Positions 31,087 to 41,766 of a stretch of 64,000 nt of DNA are shown in pieces (the stretch's first letter is position 1; every line of letters starts with the position of its first letter). The stretch is from Plasmodiophora brassicae (taxonomy: Eukaryota; Endomyxa; Phytomyxea; Plasmodiophorida; Plasmodiophoridae), in the NCBI GenBank assembly GCA_039704465.1, contig JASFAU010000009.1, forward strand, positions 1,054,001 to 1,118,000, read 5' to 3'. The notes beneath the pieces were generated by a model. It saw only the letters and a list, made by a program, of their open reading frames with translations. It ran no database searches and was not told the DNA's origin. The position numbers and the translations under genes are program-made.

Positions 31087-33470
31087 CTAGCTACGATTTG
31101 AATTGCCACTCATAGAGTATAAACAATTTGCATAGGCTGTTTGACGATTCACATCTAGATGTAAATCGTCAAATCGACCTGTGCGATTGCAGTGTTCAGC
31201 ACTCATATTGTTGCTTCGCGATTCAATGCAGACCATTGCCGCCTTCACGATCGCATTCGTGTGGATGACTGATGCTAGAATCGTAACGACGTCGTTTAGC
31301 ACGACCTCACGAAGGGCCAGCAACATCGGATCTGCGCTTCCAGGATACCACCCATTTCCTACATCACGACAAGCAAATTAACATCCAAAAGAAGAAACGC
31401 ACATACGGCTAGGATAACATCGGGGAAGAACTCGATCGTACGGCTTGTCGCACGCATGACGTTTGTACCATCCGCCCAGGTGGGCATATTGAATCCGCTT
31501 CATATGCCAACCGACGCGACCAGTTTAGAAGGGGCATGTCGAGGTTGCTTAGTCGCCCATGTAGAGGCCAGACCTTTAGAACTCGACGACAAACTTTGGG
31601 TTGCATATCTTGTACGACTCGTCAGCGTCCTACGTCCAAAACATACATCTACCTGAAACGGTACTCCAACCAATTGCAGTACGCCATATTTCAAAGACCA
31701 ACTCATTACCGAAACCAGCACGAGAACTGGCTTGAAGAGTTTTCGGAAGACAGACTGGGCCGAATGACGAGTTCTGCAACTCGGAGAACAGATTCACGTT
31801 TTGAAGGTGACAAAACATACCAGCGAACGAATCAAGATCACTGGGATTCTCCGATGCCTTCGCATAGAGGACCTGTATGGTATGTACTAGAGTACAGATG
31901 AACATGCAACCAGCACTGCATCGTCTCGTTAAGGTCGACAGTCGACAGCGGAGGGCGCAGACCGATGAACATCGTCGACAGATGAGTGGGCATTACCAAA
32001 TAGGGATGGGCTGTCATTCCTCAGCGAATAGTGAACGTCGCCTCGCAGAAATGCAGCTCCATTGATCAGCTGTAGGTACGTACGACGAAATGGTGACCGT
32101 TTCATAAAAGGCAACCAGTGTTCCATCGGCCAGACCCAAACAAAACCGGTCAGCGGTCCCCATCGTTTGATTATTTCCGGCAACGTAACAAGCGAATGCA
32201 TCTGAACACAACACGATTAGGTCAATATGAACGATGGTGGAGCCGATTATGAAACGTATACCGAGATGGTCTTTAGCCCGCACGGCATGACAGATTCTAC
32301 CGTAGATTCGAGCGTTAGGGAGCATAATAAATGACAGCACATCGAGAAAACGAGACGCCGCAATTAAGGACGAAGCAATGGGAGAGTCTGGACGGGTTCG
32401 AACGAGCACCCGCGAAACAACAGACCACCAGACCCCAATGACAATGTCGCCTAGCCAAACGAGAGAGTCAGCAGGGATTCCTTGGTCTCGAAACTGATCC
32501 CGTTCGCGGTACCCACGTAAGGTTCTCCAATGCCACATCGACTTCAAAAGCCAGAGAGGACCATTTGACACCAGACTTCACTTTCGCAGAATACGTAGGC
32601 AGCGTTGTTGGCCAAGCCCATATGGGAACAGGACCGCCTGCAGGACAATACAATTTCTCAGTCTTCACAAATGGTGTTTTCCCAGCTAGTCGAGCAGGGC
32701 TGCTTACCGCAGGTTTGTAATATGACGAACCCGAGCCGTAAACATCGATCGCTTGAAGCAGCGGGCGAATAGCACGCATGCAGACGGCGTGCATGGGACA
32801 TGCACGTAATTCGACGTGTGTCCGAAATTGCATAGAGGAACGACGAGGTAGACGTCATAACCCGGGTGACGGAATCCACCACGATCTTCAGCGTTTCCCG
32901 ATGTCATGCTACGTCGAATCTCTTCGTCACCTTTGAGGCGCACATCATCATGGAGCTGAACGAGCGAGCGCACGCCGCCCTAACCTCTTGTCGGAAGGCA
33001 ATGCGTCGAGGTGCTCTAGCATGTCTTCAAACTGTTTTCCGGAAAGTGTGAAGACGTCGTACCTCGACGCATTGCCTTAACTATATCAGTTTGCACAGAT
33101 CGTCAGTAGTCAACCGATACTAAACAACGGCGGCAAACTGACATGTCGTTGGACATCCGAAGACGTGAACATAAATGCCCCATGGAACTTGAAAGGGCCG
33201 ATTTGCCAAACGACCTGTGATGCCGCATTGCTTGCCGTTCTGGCCTGGACAGCTCATGTACAGGGCTCGATGTAATCCATTGCCTGATGGAGGCGGGTTA
33301 GTATGGGCAGTCGCAGAGCGTAAAATGATAGACACTGACAGCATAGCATAACTGCATACCATAACTGCCCAGATGCAACGAAAGCGCTTGACACATTCCT
33401 CGACTGCGTCGAACACGGGTACCTCGTAGTAGTACATCAAATTCAGCTCGAAAGCATCCAGCCTCTGCAC
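31087..33470 (-). CDS. One or more multi-exon membrane-protein genes, exon structure unresolved
   Basis: Several minus-strand blocks look coding. 33120-33470 has an acidic N-terminus (YYYEVPVFDAVEECVKRF) and one membrane span (CIWAVMVCSYAMLSVSIIL). 32704-32900 has YDVYLVVPLCNFGHTSNYVH. 32510-32690 has KLYCPAGGPVPIWAWPTTLP. 32100-32510 has several spans (LVWLGDIVIGVWWSVVSRVL, FLDVLSFIMLPNARIYG, IRFIIGSTIVHIDLIVLCSD). 31087-31320 has LREVVLNDVVTILASVIHT. Their order and strand suit one polytopic protein, but I could not find phase-consistent 45-70 nt introns for most joins, so this may be two genes or partly decayed. No family recognised. Confidence 0.4.
32995..33078. repeat. 84-nt perfect-stem hairpin
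   Basis: 18-nt arms 32995-33012 (AAGGCAATGCGTCGAGGT) and 33061-33078 (exact reverse complement). Inside is a second stem, GTCTTCAAAC against GTGTGAAGAC (9 of 10 pairs), with TTTCCGGAAA at the tip. The shape resembles a small-RNA precursor or an IR element. Confidence 0.8.
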
Positions 33471-33494
33471 TGCACTTCAATCGCCTTTTAGCAA

Positions 33495-34404
33495 TGTTGG
33501 GGAGGGCAGCGCCGTTCGCTCTGGGTTTGATGAAGAATCCCACGAAAACGATTCCCGGCGATGATGTCCTGCTGGAGATCGGCCCGCTGCTCGACGACGC
33601 TCGTATTCACGCCTGTGCTCAAAGAAGAAGCGTCACCGTCAGCATTCTCTGGTGAATCAGTATGCACATAACCCCAGACTACCTACGCGGTCGACTGATC
33701 ACTCAGCCGTACGGAATCCGGGACGTGCAACGCACTCCGACGGGGCACCCTGGCTCATTTCTCGAACACCGCCTCGCAGCCCGCAGGCCGCGGGGACCTA
33801 CCTACTCAACACCGTCTGGAGTCCGTGCGGCATTTCCAGGTCTGCCATTTCCGCTTCTGCGATGCCAGCGTCCTGCGTCATCTGCCACAGAGCATCTGGC
33901 CTTCATTCTCCTGATTGTCCAATAGGCCAACAGTTGAAGGGCACACGGGCGCAGCTGCTGTCGATCGCGGAGGCGCATCGAGAAACCGAAGGGGCCCGTC
34001 GTCGCGGCAATCGTGGAGGGTTCAACCCGGCCTTACGTCAGGTCAACTTGACCGCCTTCCCTGCCTTCTTTCATCCACTAAAGGGCGTTCCGGTTAAGCT
34101 GTCCGGGATGAACGCCCACAACGTCGTACTCGAAATGGACGCGACGTACGAGGATGTCGTTTCCGCGCTTCAGCGTGCTTTGTTCTACGCGTACATCGAT
34201 GCGGAGTTCGAGCTTTGTACGTCCGATGGCGCTCTGATCGCCAAGGGCATCCCCTTAAAATTATTCCCATTCCTGAAGGCATCGACAGTACTAGAGGGGC
34301 AGAGGTATTCGGTATTGTCGGTCTGGTCGAATTCCTCCTTGCGGACAAGCCCACAGGTGCTTTCGACCGCCGCCCCTGCTCGAGTTAATGTTGAATGGGA
34401 ATAA
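33495..34404 (+). CDS. Spliced gene with ubiquitin-fold-like C-terminal half, unresolved
   Basis: Plus strand begins MLGRAAPFALGLMKNPTKTI at 33495. A GTGAATC..CTCAG intron (about 33653-33706) joins to RTESGTCNALRRGTLAHF. A later exon (about 33930-34404) reads QLKGTRAQLLSIAEAHRETE, VNLTAFPAFFHPLKGVPVKL, NAHNVVLEMDATYEDVVSAL and AEFELCTSDGALIAKG. The last part has the strand-helix-strand rhythm of a ubiquitin or RA/PB1 fold (inference). The middle join (33830-33930) is not settled. The final exon lies in the left arm of a large inverted repeat whose right arm holds an antisense copy with near-identical protein sequence. Confidence 0.45.
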
Positions 34405-34645
34405 TTTGAAGGGGGTGTCCTTGGCGATCAGAGCGCCATCGGACGTACAAAGCTCGAACTCCGCATCGATGTACGCGTAGAACAAAGCACGCTGAAGCGC
34501 GGAAACGACATCCTCGTACGTGGCGTCCATTTCGAGTACGACGTTGTGGGCGTTCATCCCGGACAGCTTAACCGGAACGCCCTTTAGTGGATGAAAGACG
34601 GCAGGGAAAGCGGTCACGTTGACCTGACGTAAGGCCGGGTTGAAC
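34019..34645. repeat. Large inverted repeat, arms about 230 bp
   Basis: Left arm about 34019-34250, right arm about 34418-34645, spacer about 165 bp. The arms differ at only a handful of bases (for example CTTGACCGCC against CGTGACCGCT). The right arm encodes on the minus strand the same NAHNVVLEMDATYEDV protein block with a conservative change after it (IAKDTPFKLFPF). The duplication is recent, and the transcript would fold into a long hairpin. Confidence 0.85.
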
Positions 34646-34751
34646 CTAGCATATCATCCGTGTGGCCGAGTGTTGGGATCCCTTAACTGTATGACAAGAC
34701 TGGGCGTCCACCATGCTGGAGGCGGCATTGTCCAATTGGCCCCGACGGATC

Positions 34752-36011
34752 CTATGCCACTTCATGCGCCTCGTTCAGTACCGCTTCATGGCTCCAATGT
34801 CGTTCGTGCTGGTTCTCCTGGCCAGCGTAGTTTTGTCGAACCCTGCTGCGGCTGACTCGTTTAGCAGCAGGTTGGCGAGGCCTTGCTTGAACCCATCGTC
34901 GACAAGCATGCATGATCCAGCACACTGACATAGCGCCCAACAGGAGCAACGTCAGCGACACCCCCATCATAACAGAGCGCTCGGTTGGATCTGCAACAGG
35001 TTTGATGTTATCAGGCGTCTGGAATATGTCGAGCGATCGTATCCCGAAGTACGCTTCCTTGAAGGCATGCGGATTCGCTGCGACGAACGCGTTGCAGGTC
35101 GGCGCGAGAACTTGACAGTCGGACGCCTCCCAGACCCATTTTGATCCAGCCCAGTCGCCACAGAACGTCAAGTCCATGACAATGTTCGTGTTGCCGAATG
35201 CTGTCGCGGCGCATGACGAAGCACTGAACGACAAGTTCGTCATTGGGATTGGCCAGAGATCCGGGTGGGGCGACCCCTGGACGATGTCGTTAGGGATGGC
35301 TTGTCTGGGAAACATCCAGATGAAGATGCCCGTCTTATCCCATAAAGCCGCGTAGATCCCACCGCCGTTGTTGTTGAAAGCAGTACCGTAGGAGCCGGGC
35401 GTGGTTGCCTGATTCCCGCACCCAGTTGGAACAGTGTGACAACTCGTTGTCAGGACGGTCGCTGTCTGATGCCGGGTAGCGTTCAGAGTGCACGTTTCCT
35501 CCGTGTGGTACACGACATAGTTGCTGGTCTCGTTGTTGATTCCTTCAAGGACATCAAACTCGCCTATATCAGAATGGCGCGTCAGTCAGTACAACTACGT
35601 ACGACTACCGTGACCCTCGCATTCGTTACCTTTCCCAACAAACCAGTAGGCGGGCCATGTACCGCATCCTACAGGCATATGGGTGATATCGAGCAAGAAG
35701 AGGCCGCTATTGAAAGTCTGCTTGGAATGGATACGGACAGATCGGCGTCCGACGACACTCGCGTCGAGAACGGTCGTGCTGTCGGCACGAAGAAGTTGAA
35801 CACCGTCAACAACGGGCAGGAGGCCACGGGACGACGCGGTGGAGCGGTCCACATACTCAACGTAACCGTGCGTCGGGTCAGGGCCATCGAAGAAGTCGAA
35901 CTGGTCCAGGAAGTTGGTCGGCGTCCACGACTCCGTCCGGATATAGACAGCCAGCGCAGTCCTGGCCGTAACCCCAACGGCCACCAACAACATCAGCATC
36001 CCTTGCGTCAT
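34752..36011 (-). CDS. Membrane-anchored GH16 glucanase
   Basis: Exons 35630-36011 and 34752-35563 (intron 66 nt) give 397 residues. Signal peptide MMTQGMLMLLVAVGVTARTA. GH16 landmarks: GLFLLDITHMPVGCGTWPAY then, across the splice, WFVGKGEFDVLEGINNE with the catalytic ExDxxE as EFDVLE; later TAFNNNGGGIYAALWD, IFIWMFPRQAIPND and DLTFCGDWAGS. This is the fungal Lam16A-like subfamily, beta-1,3(4)-glucanases or transglycosylases of wall glucan. After the domain comes a transmembrane helix (SVMMGVSLTLLLLGAMSVCW) and a basic cytosolic tail, so the enzyme is tethered outside the cell. Start at 36011 is chosen for the signal peptide. Confidence 0.88.
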
Positions 36012-36123
36012 CATTGCAGGTTCGACAATTGGAGAATGACCAAGTTTCGGAGGATGCACTACCTAGTAGTGGCCTAAGAACTGCGCTCGGCGAATCGGAA
36101 CAGTGTAAAACACGCGGACGATA

Positions 36124-36916
36124 TTAACGTTTCATGGAAACCCCAGCGCGCGCTAGCTCTGATCTCTGATCCAGTGCTTGGTGAGCGGCAACGCAGACAA
36201 AGTTCCCCTGGCTGCGCGGGAGCTGGAGAGCAATTTCAGGGTGAATAGAGTTCCGTTTCGAGGTCAACTTTGGAGCTGGCTGTGCTGACCAGTTGCCTTC
36301 AAGAACGAGACCTGTCGAGTACGTAACTCGGTTCTTCCTAGCACGCACGCTGTCGACAACAACGTGAGGACAGGTGACGAGAATCCGCACCCGACCGCAA
36401 CACGCCAGCATTCGTTCTGTGAACGAGTGGTGCGCTCGTTGCATCGCCTTCGAGCTCCCGTTCTCGCTTCGAACAACAGCGCGAAACAGTGACGTCAGGT
36501 ATCGGAAATTGGTATCTATACGTACCGCGAAAGAACGCGAGGCCGGTACTGGAGACAGTAGACCGGAATACAATTAATCCACAAGCAGAACTGTCAATGG
36601 CGGCGAGTGCCGCAGTTGGCCAGGACGTCACAACGGGAGTGGATGTTATCGAGGTAGTCGAACCGACTCTACTCATACAACACCGGCCGATCATAACCGA
36701 ATTTATGGGTTAGAAAAACAAATGAGGACATTATTTACAACGAGAGGATACTGGTCAACGATGGACTTCGGGGAATTCACCGGTATCGTTGGCGTAGCAG
36801 TTGCTTGAATTTGCGTCGACACGGAACTCACTTTGAACTGAGTTGACCAACCCGCACCGTCCCGACAAGCTAAATTAATCACTGGTGCACCGGTCTCATC
36901 AATCGCGTTGAGCATG
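36124..36916 (-). CDS. Possible spliced gene, unresolved
   Basis: Two coding-like minus-strand blocks: 36730-36916 (MLNAIDETGAPVINLACRDG, AGWSTQFKVSSVSTQIQATA) and 36124-36480 (MQRAHHSFTERMLACCGRVR, ILVTCPHVVVDSVRARKNRV, NSIHPEIALQLPRSQGNFV, ending SMKR and stop). The second reads like a lectin or receptor-type beta domain. Candidate splice sites exist (GTACGT near 36530) but no join is frame-consistent with confidence. Confidence 0.38.
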
Positions 36917-36927
36917 CGCCAGCCGTC

Positions 36928-37206
36928 ATGGACCCTCTGAAGCAAATCGCAGAGCCAATCGCGGGAGTCGCGACGAAGGCGGGCCTGTTTGTCGTCGACC
37001 AAATCAACGAATCGAAGGTGATCGAGAAAGCCGCCAAGGAGTACACGGGTGACACAGCCGCTACCGGCAAGGGCCTAGCCGAACAGGTATTCGATCAACA
37101 ACTCGATCAGAGGGAGCGCGATGCGAAACCTCAAACCCGCCCACCACTGACCGAAATACTCGGCCGCGCCATCGCTAAGGGCTACGATCAGGACCAACCA
37201 CCATAG
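36928..37206 (+). CDS. Small acidic/amphipathic protein, 92 aa
   Basis: Starts MDPLKQIAEPIAGVATKAGL and continues FVVDQINESKVIEKAAKEYT with regular heptad-like helices, ending YDQDQPP. It begins 11 bp from a possible start of a divergent minus-strand frame, so only one of them may be real. No family recognised. Confidence 0.45.
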   Translation: MDPLKQIAEPIAGVATKAGLFVVDQINESKVIEKAAKEYTGDTAATGKGLAEQVFDQQLDQRERDAKPQTRPPLTEILGRAIAKGYDQDQPP

Positions 37207-37452
37207 CCCATATAGCATCTGGGGCGTCTTTCCGTTGAGCGCGAAGCAAACGATTCAGTCGATTCACGAAGCTTCTTTATAAAATTTCTCCCCCAAGCCT
37301 GGGTACGTAACGCGGCCCACATCGCGCAAACTTGGCTGGAAATGGGTTTTAGTCTCGGGTCTCGACGGTAGAGGGCGCCGCCCACGTTTTGTGATTTTCG
37401 TAACCGTTTGTTTGTCACGTTCGTGTGAACGTTGACTCCGTGAGAGGTCCTC
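37207..37452. promoter_or_regulatory. Short upstream region of the isomerase gene
   Basis: About 250 bp without a supported gene. Confidence 0.35.
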
Positions 37453-38435
37453 ATGGCTGTGCCGGCGCCTGTCGCGCTCGAGATTCATGCGCTGCCATCG
37501 GGGACGGGATCGTATGGTATCGTTAAGATGCAGCGCCCGCCCGCAAACGCGCTTGTACAGCGTTAGTGTGCGCGTGATGTCGCCTTGCGCATTCGAGTGC
37601 TAATGGGTGGTCGTTGCGACAGTCGTTGTTGATGGGATCGTATCTGCGATCGATACAATGGAGGCGAATCCGGCTGTGAAAGGGTTCCTGATTACGTCGT
37701 CGGTCCCGGGCTTCTTCTCGGCTGGCATCGACCTGTCCCTGTTTGTCGGCGAAATGAAGCCTTGGTTGCATTTCTGGAAGAGTCTTAGGAATATGTTCCT
37801 GCGGATTTACACATCTAAGCTGGTGTCCATTGCCTGCATTCAGGGTCTGTGTACATCTACAAACGTCCCTTGCTGCTATCTGAACAGTGTCTGTATTCAG
37901 GGCATGCCCCTGGCGGCGGCGCTATCATTTCCCTGGCCTGTCATTATCGATTCATGCTAAACGGGAAGGCGGCAATCGGACTCAACGAAGTCGCTGTCGG
38001 GTTGACCGTTCCACGCTGGCTGTGCGACGTGTTCGCTCAGACGGTTGGGACGCGGCATGCAGAACGCATCCTGCCCTTGGGGACAGTGATGCCTGCTCAC
38101 AAGGCGAAAGAGATCGGGTTCGTTGACGCCGTCTTTGATACACCTGAGACCATGCGGGATGCGGCGTTGGCCCAACTTGTCAGGTGTTCCAAGGTGGATC
38201 AAGGCGCACGTGGCAACACGATGGCGTTTCTGCGACAGAGCTTCGCCGAGAAGATGAAACGAGAGGAGGCCCTTGACAGTAAGTCGAACAGGAGCGGCCG
38301 ATGATTCTGGACTGAGCGATTGCTACAGTAGCCGACTCGGAACGGATTGGGTCCGACCCTGTTTTCCAGAAGACCATTCGTAAAGTCATTGCCTCGATCG
38401 CTGACAAGAGCAAGAAAGCCAAGAGTAATCTGTGA
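37453..38435 (+). CDS. Enoyl-CoA delta isomerase (crotonase fold, ECI1-like)
   Basis: Exons 37453-37561, 37623-37844, 37901-38278 and 38329-38435 (introns 61, 56, 50 nt) give 271 residues. Crotonase landmarks: ANPAVKGFLITSSVPGFFSA GIDLSLF (oxyanion region), then CIQGHAPGGGAIISLACHYR across a splice, AAIGLNEVAVGLTVPRWL with the Glu expected as catalytic base in delta3,delta2-isomerases, and HAERILPLGTVMPAHKAKEI. It shifts double bonds of unsaturated fatty acyl-CoAs for beta-oxidation. The N-terminus is not mitochondrial-like, and the protein ends KSNL, close to a peroxisomal PTS1 (SKL), so a peroxisomal site is possible. Confidence 0.88.
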
Positions 38436-38657
38436 AGCATGATCATCCTGTCACCTTGACGGTCTGCGTTACCCATGTGCCAACGCCGCTCAAATGATTG
38501 TATGCAAACAGGATTTTCAATGGGAAAGGTGCATAGAGGCGTGGTGCCCGGCAGGAGCCAGAAGGGTTCAAAATAGGAGCCCCAAAGTTGGGTCGGCCAG
38601 TCGGCAGTCGGTGGGTTTCTGGGCGGACTCCGTAGAACTCCCGTCAAAATTTCCTTG

Positions 38658-39800
38658 ATGCCAGTAGCAGCGAACCTGGCGGACGGCAGTGCAGGCGATG
38701 GGTCGGACATGGCCGGCGCCCCAACAGAGATGAATGGCGCTCCGGAGCAGGTCGTCGAGGATCCTGTGCGGCAGACGCGCGTCTACCCGCCGATCCCGAG
38801 TTTAAATCAGGAGCCCCGGACTTTCGAACAATCGGCCCGTCCTGGAACACCAGTCAAATATCCGCAGAGGTCGGTGCGAAACACGGCGATCATGGCGGAT
38901 GCCGGCAGTGGCGACGGTGCCAGGTCGGACAGTACGGTGTCCGGTGAGGCTCCAGTTACCCACGGCGGCGGGCAACGGTCCGATGACGTTAAGCCGGATC
39001 AGGCTGCCGTCAAGAAGCGGAAGCGTGTCTTTGTCGACGAACGCATGATGAACGTCCTCATGTCGTCGTACGACAGGCACTATGCGGAATATGCAAAGGG
39101 CAAGGGTAGCGTGTCTCAGGTGCTGCCGTTCAAAGTCTGGCAGAAGGTTCGTGTCACGCTGATGCTATCAGGGGTGTGTCTAAGAACGCTGCAGGTGTAT
39201 GCGGATTTCAAGCTAGCGTTCCCCGGCTGCCCTGTGTCGGAAGAGCAGCTGAAGCAACGAATCCGGGATCGTAGACACTCGCCGGAATCCCCTTCGGACA
39301 ATGATGGGGTCTCGAAGGCGCCCGATCGTCGCCGCTCGACGTGGTACTACCTGACTCGCGAGGAGGCGGAGATCATGGACGCTGCCATGGCCGACGTCAT
39401 CCACGAGCCGGCACCGGTTGCAGATGAGGCCGCAAAGGACGGAATGTCTGCCGTCCCACCTATGGCAGAGTCGACGGTTGCAATGATCCCTGCGGCGCCT
39501 AAAGAACAACCAGATGAGGTTGCCCACAAGCCCGCCTCCGTTGACACGAAGCCGATCACCGGATCAGGAGACTTACCGGCGTCGCCCGCTCCCGCTCAGA
39601 TGCTGGAACGACAGACCGCGTCGATTGCGAAGATTTCGGCCAACCTCGAGGCATCGGCTATCTGCAGGCAGCGCCTGCTCCAGGCCAAGACCGCGAAGGC
39701 CCTTGTCGAAAACCTTAAGGAGGCCCTCAATCTGGACCTCATCAGCAAAGAAGAGTTCGATCGTCGCGCCAGAGAACTCCTCTTGGGCGATAGTCCCTGA
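38658..39800 (+). CDS. Nuclear protein with Myb/SANT-like helical domain
   Basis: 380 residues, intronless, from the ATG at 38658. Low-complexity Gly/Ala/Asp-rich N-terminus, a basic cluster (AAVKKRKRVFVDERMMNVL), then a helical segment (SSYDRHYAEYAKGKGSVSQV, PFKVWQKVRVTLMLSGVCLR) and RRRSTWYYLTREEAEIMDAA. The C-terminus is two helices (QTASIAKISANLEASAIC, LVENLKEALNLDLISKEEFD). The arrangement suggests a transcription or chromatin factor, but the fold assignment is tentative. Confidence 0.65.
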   Translation: MPVAANLADGSAGDGSDMAGAPTEMNGAPEQVVEDPVRQTRVYPPIPSLNQEPRTFEQSARPGTPVKYPQRSVRNTAIMADAGSGDGARSDSTVSGEAPVTHGGGQRSDDVKPDQAAVKKRKRVFVDERMMNVLMSSYDRHYAEYAKGKGSVSQVLPFKVWQKVRVTLMLSGVCLRTLQVYADFKLAFPGCPVSEEQLKQRIRDRRHSPESPSDNDGVSKAPDRRRSTWYYLTREEAEIMDAAMADVIHEPAPVADEAAKDGMSAVPPMAESTVAMIPAAPKEQPDEVAHKPASVDTKPITGSGDLPASPAPAQMLERQTASIAKISANLEASAICRQRLLQAKTAKALVENLKEALNLDLISKEEFDRRARELLLGDSP

Positions 39801-39958
39801 TGTGCGCGTCATTAACCGTATTGTGAAGTTCCTCTATACACCACCCTTGTCCATGCGCGTTGGACCCAGGTGGTCTTCCGACCCATATTCGGTGCACACA
39901 GTGCGACCGTAGTGCGACGCCCTGCCGCATCAAAATTGGCCGATCGTTGGGATTCGCG

Positions 39959-41144
39959 ATGGACGTAGGCGAGGGTGGTGCCGGGCGGCGACTGGTAATT
40001 GTCGATACTGACGGTAACGTCCACCCGCGTATGGGGCCCATAGGCGATTCTGTGATGCTAAACGGCGGGGCGACGCGTGTGTGCAGGTGGCGTCGATGAC
40101 GCCGTCGCGGTCATCGTAGCGTTGAAGTCTGCGTCGTGCGATGTCCTGGCGCTGACGGCCGTTGCCGGGAACGTCGGCGTGGACCAGGCGGCACGTAACA
40201 TGAGCATACTGGTGCAGTTGTTCGCGAAGAGCGGCAAACGGGTGCCTGTCTTTGCTGGGGCTGACCGTTCGTTGCTGGGCGAGCGTTCGAAGACCTTCGT
40301 AGGGCACGGCGCGAATGGGCTTGGCGATGCCGACATCAGCGCGTTCATCAATGTCGATTCGTCGGGATCGTGCCCGATTGAATCCGAGCATGCTGTCCTC
40401 GCCCTGCTGCGATTATCGAAGGAGTACAGCGGCAAGATCGAGCTCATTGCTGTGGGCCCGCTGACGAACGTCGCCCTGGCCCAGCGACTGGATCCCGGAT
40501 TCCTCGGCCGCCTGCACTCTCTGACAATCATGGGAGGCGCGGTTCACGCCCGTGGCAACGAAACAGCCTGTGCTGAGTTCAGTACGGCGCGTCGCTCGAT
40601 TTCGCTTAGTGGTCGTGTTCGAATGAGTGCCTGCACAGATATCTTTGCCGATCCTGAAGCAGCCCACATTGTTTTATCATCTGCTGACCAAGTTCGCATG
40701 GTAAGCGGTACCCCGATACCGTTCGTTCAGAGAGCGAAATGCTTATTCATTGTGCAGTTGATCGTGGCCCGAGAGCCCATCGTCGACTCAGGTATTGCCT
40801 GGGAGATGTTGGACGAACTGTCGGCATCGGGGTCTCGCGCTGGGGCCTTTATCGTCAAGATATTCGAGAGTTACCAACGAACTGTTCGCCATGCAGTTGA
40901 CAAGCAGAAGCAGGCATTGATGTACGTCTTCGATGCGTGGGCACTGATGGCCGCTCTCGACCCATCCGTCATCCTCGAATCCGTCATCCGCCCCGTCCAC
41001 GTCGAACTGTCGGGTCGGTTCTCCCGCGGCCTGACCATCGTCGACTGGGACCACAAAACCGACCGCAAGGCAGCTGTCACGATTGCAATGCGCCTAGACG
41101 GGGCTGCCATCTGGCAAGAGATCCGGCGTCACTGTCATCTGTAA
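39959..41144 (+). CDS. Inosine-uridine preferring nucleoside hydrolase
   Basis: Exons 39959-40013, 40087-40581, 40639-40700 and 40758-41144 (introns 73, 57, 57 nt) give 332 residues. The first splice builds the calcium-binding signature VDTDGGVDDAVAV (D16, D18, D22, D23). Further family blocks: LALTAVAGNVGVDQAARNM, VPVFAGADRSL, IELIAVGPLTNVALAQRL, LTIMGGAVHARGNE and, after a splice, EFNIFADPEAAHIVL. It cleaves the N-glycosidic bond of ribonucleosides for base salvage, common in parasitic and soil protists. No signal peptide, so probably cytosolic. Stop TAA. Confidence 0.93.
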
Positions 41145-41240
41145 TGAACCGTGATAAACACGAGATTCGTTCATGCCAGAGAGAGCAGCTGTCCCCTCGT
41201 TCCGACGGCAATAAAGGCCGTGAGGTCGGCCACACTGCCA

Positions 41241-41597
41241 ATGAGTCGCTCGGCGTCAAGTGCGGCGACCGGGCCCGCCCCATCGTTCACGCTCTACCGG
41301 AACACGACGATCGGCGAGACGTTGAAGGATTCGCTGCAGGAGCTGGTCGACCTGGACCGGATCGACGCAGACACGGCGCTGCGGATCCTGCAGGAATTCG
41401 ATCGCGTATGCCGAACCAAGGCATGCTGAAGACGTGTGAACTGATATGTATGTGTGTGTGTGTGCGTATAGTGCATTAGCAGGGCGGTGAAATCGGAGGT
41501 GGATGTGAAAGCGGCACTGACCGGCGGTTTGGACACCTATCGCCACTGTGACAATGTCTGGACAATGTACATCAAGAACGCCTCGGTAGAGCTGTAA
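41241..41597 (+). CDS. TFIIA small (gamma) subunit
   Basis: Exon 1 (41241-41405) encodes FTLYRNTTIGETLKDSLQEL then DRIDADTALRILQEFDR, the four-helix half of TFIIA-gamma. The last exon encodes TGGLDTYRHCDNVWTMYIKN, the conserved beta-barrel half. Donor GTATGC at 41406; the acceptor is most likely at 41498 (giving 87 residues), with a slightly earlier one possible. The intron holds a (TG)n run. With TFIIA-alpha/beta it stabilises TBP on promoters. It starts about 100 bp after the nucleoside hydrolase. Stop TAA at 41595. Confidence 0.88.
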
Positions 41598-41766
41598 ATT
41601 GTGTTGTGCTCTAATCAGTACGACTGATTACCGTTGATTAGATTCGCCTGGAGCATGAAACGATCCACACTGATATGCTGAAAATTGTCGCCTGTGACCG
41701 TTAAATTAATCAACTTTCCTCATCCGCATGATGTCCGGGCCTTCGCGTTGGTTATTTATTCGACGT

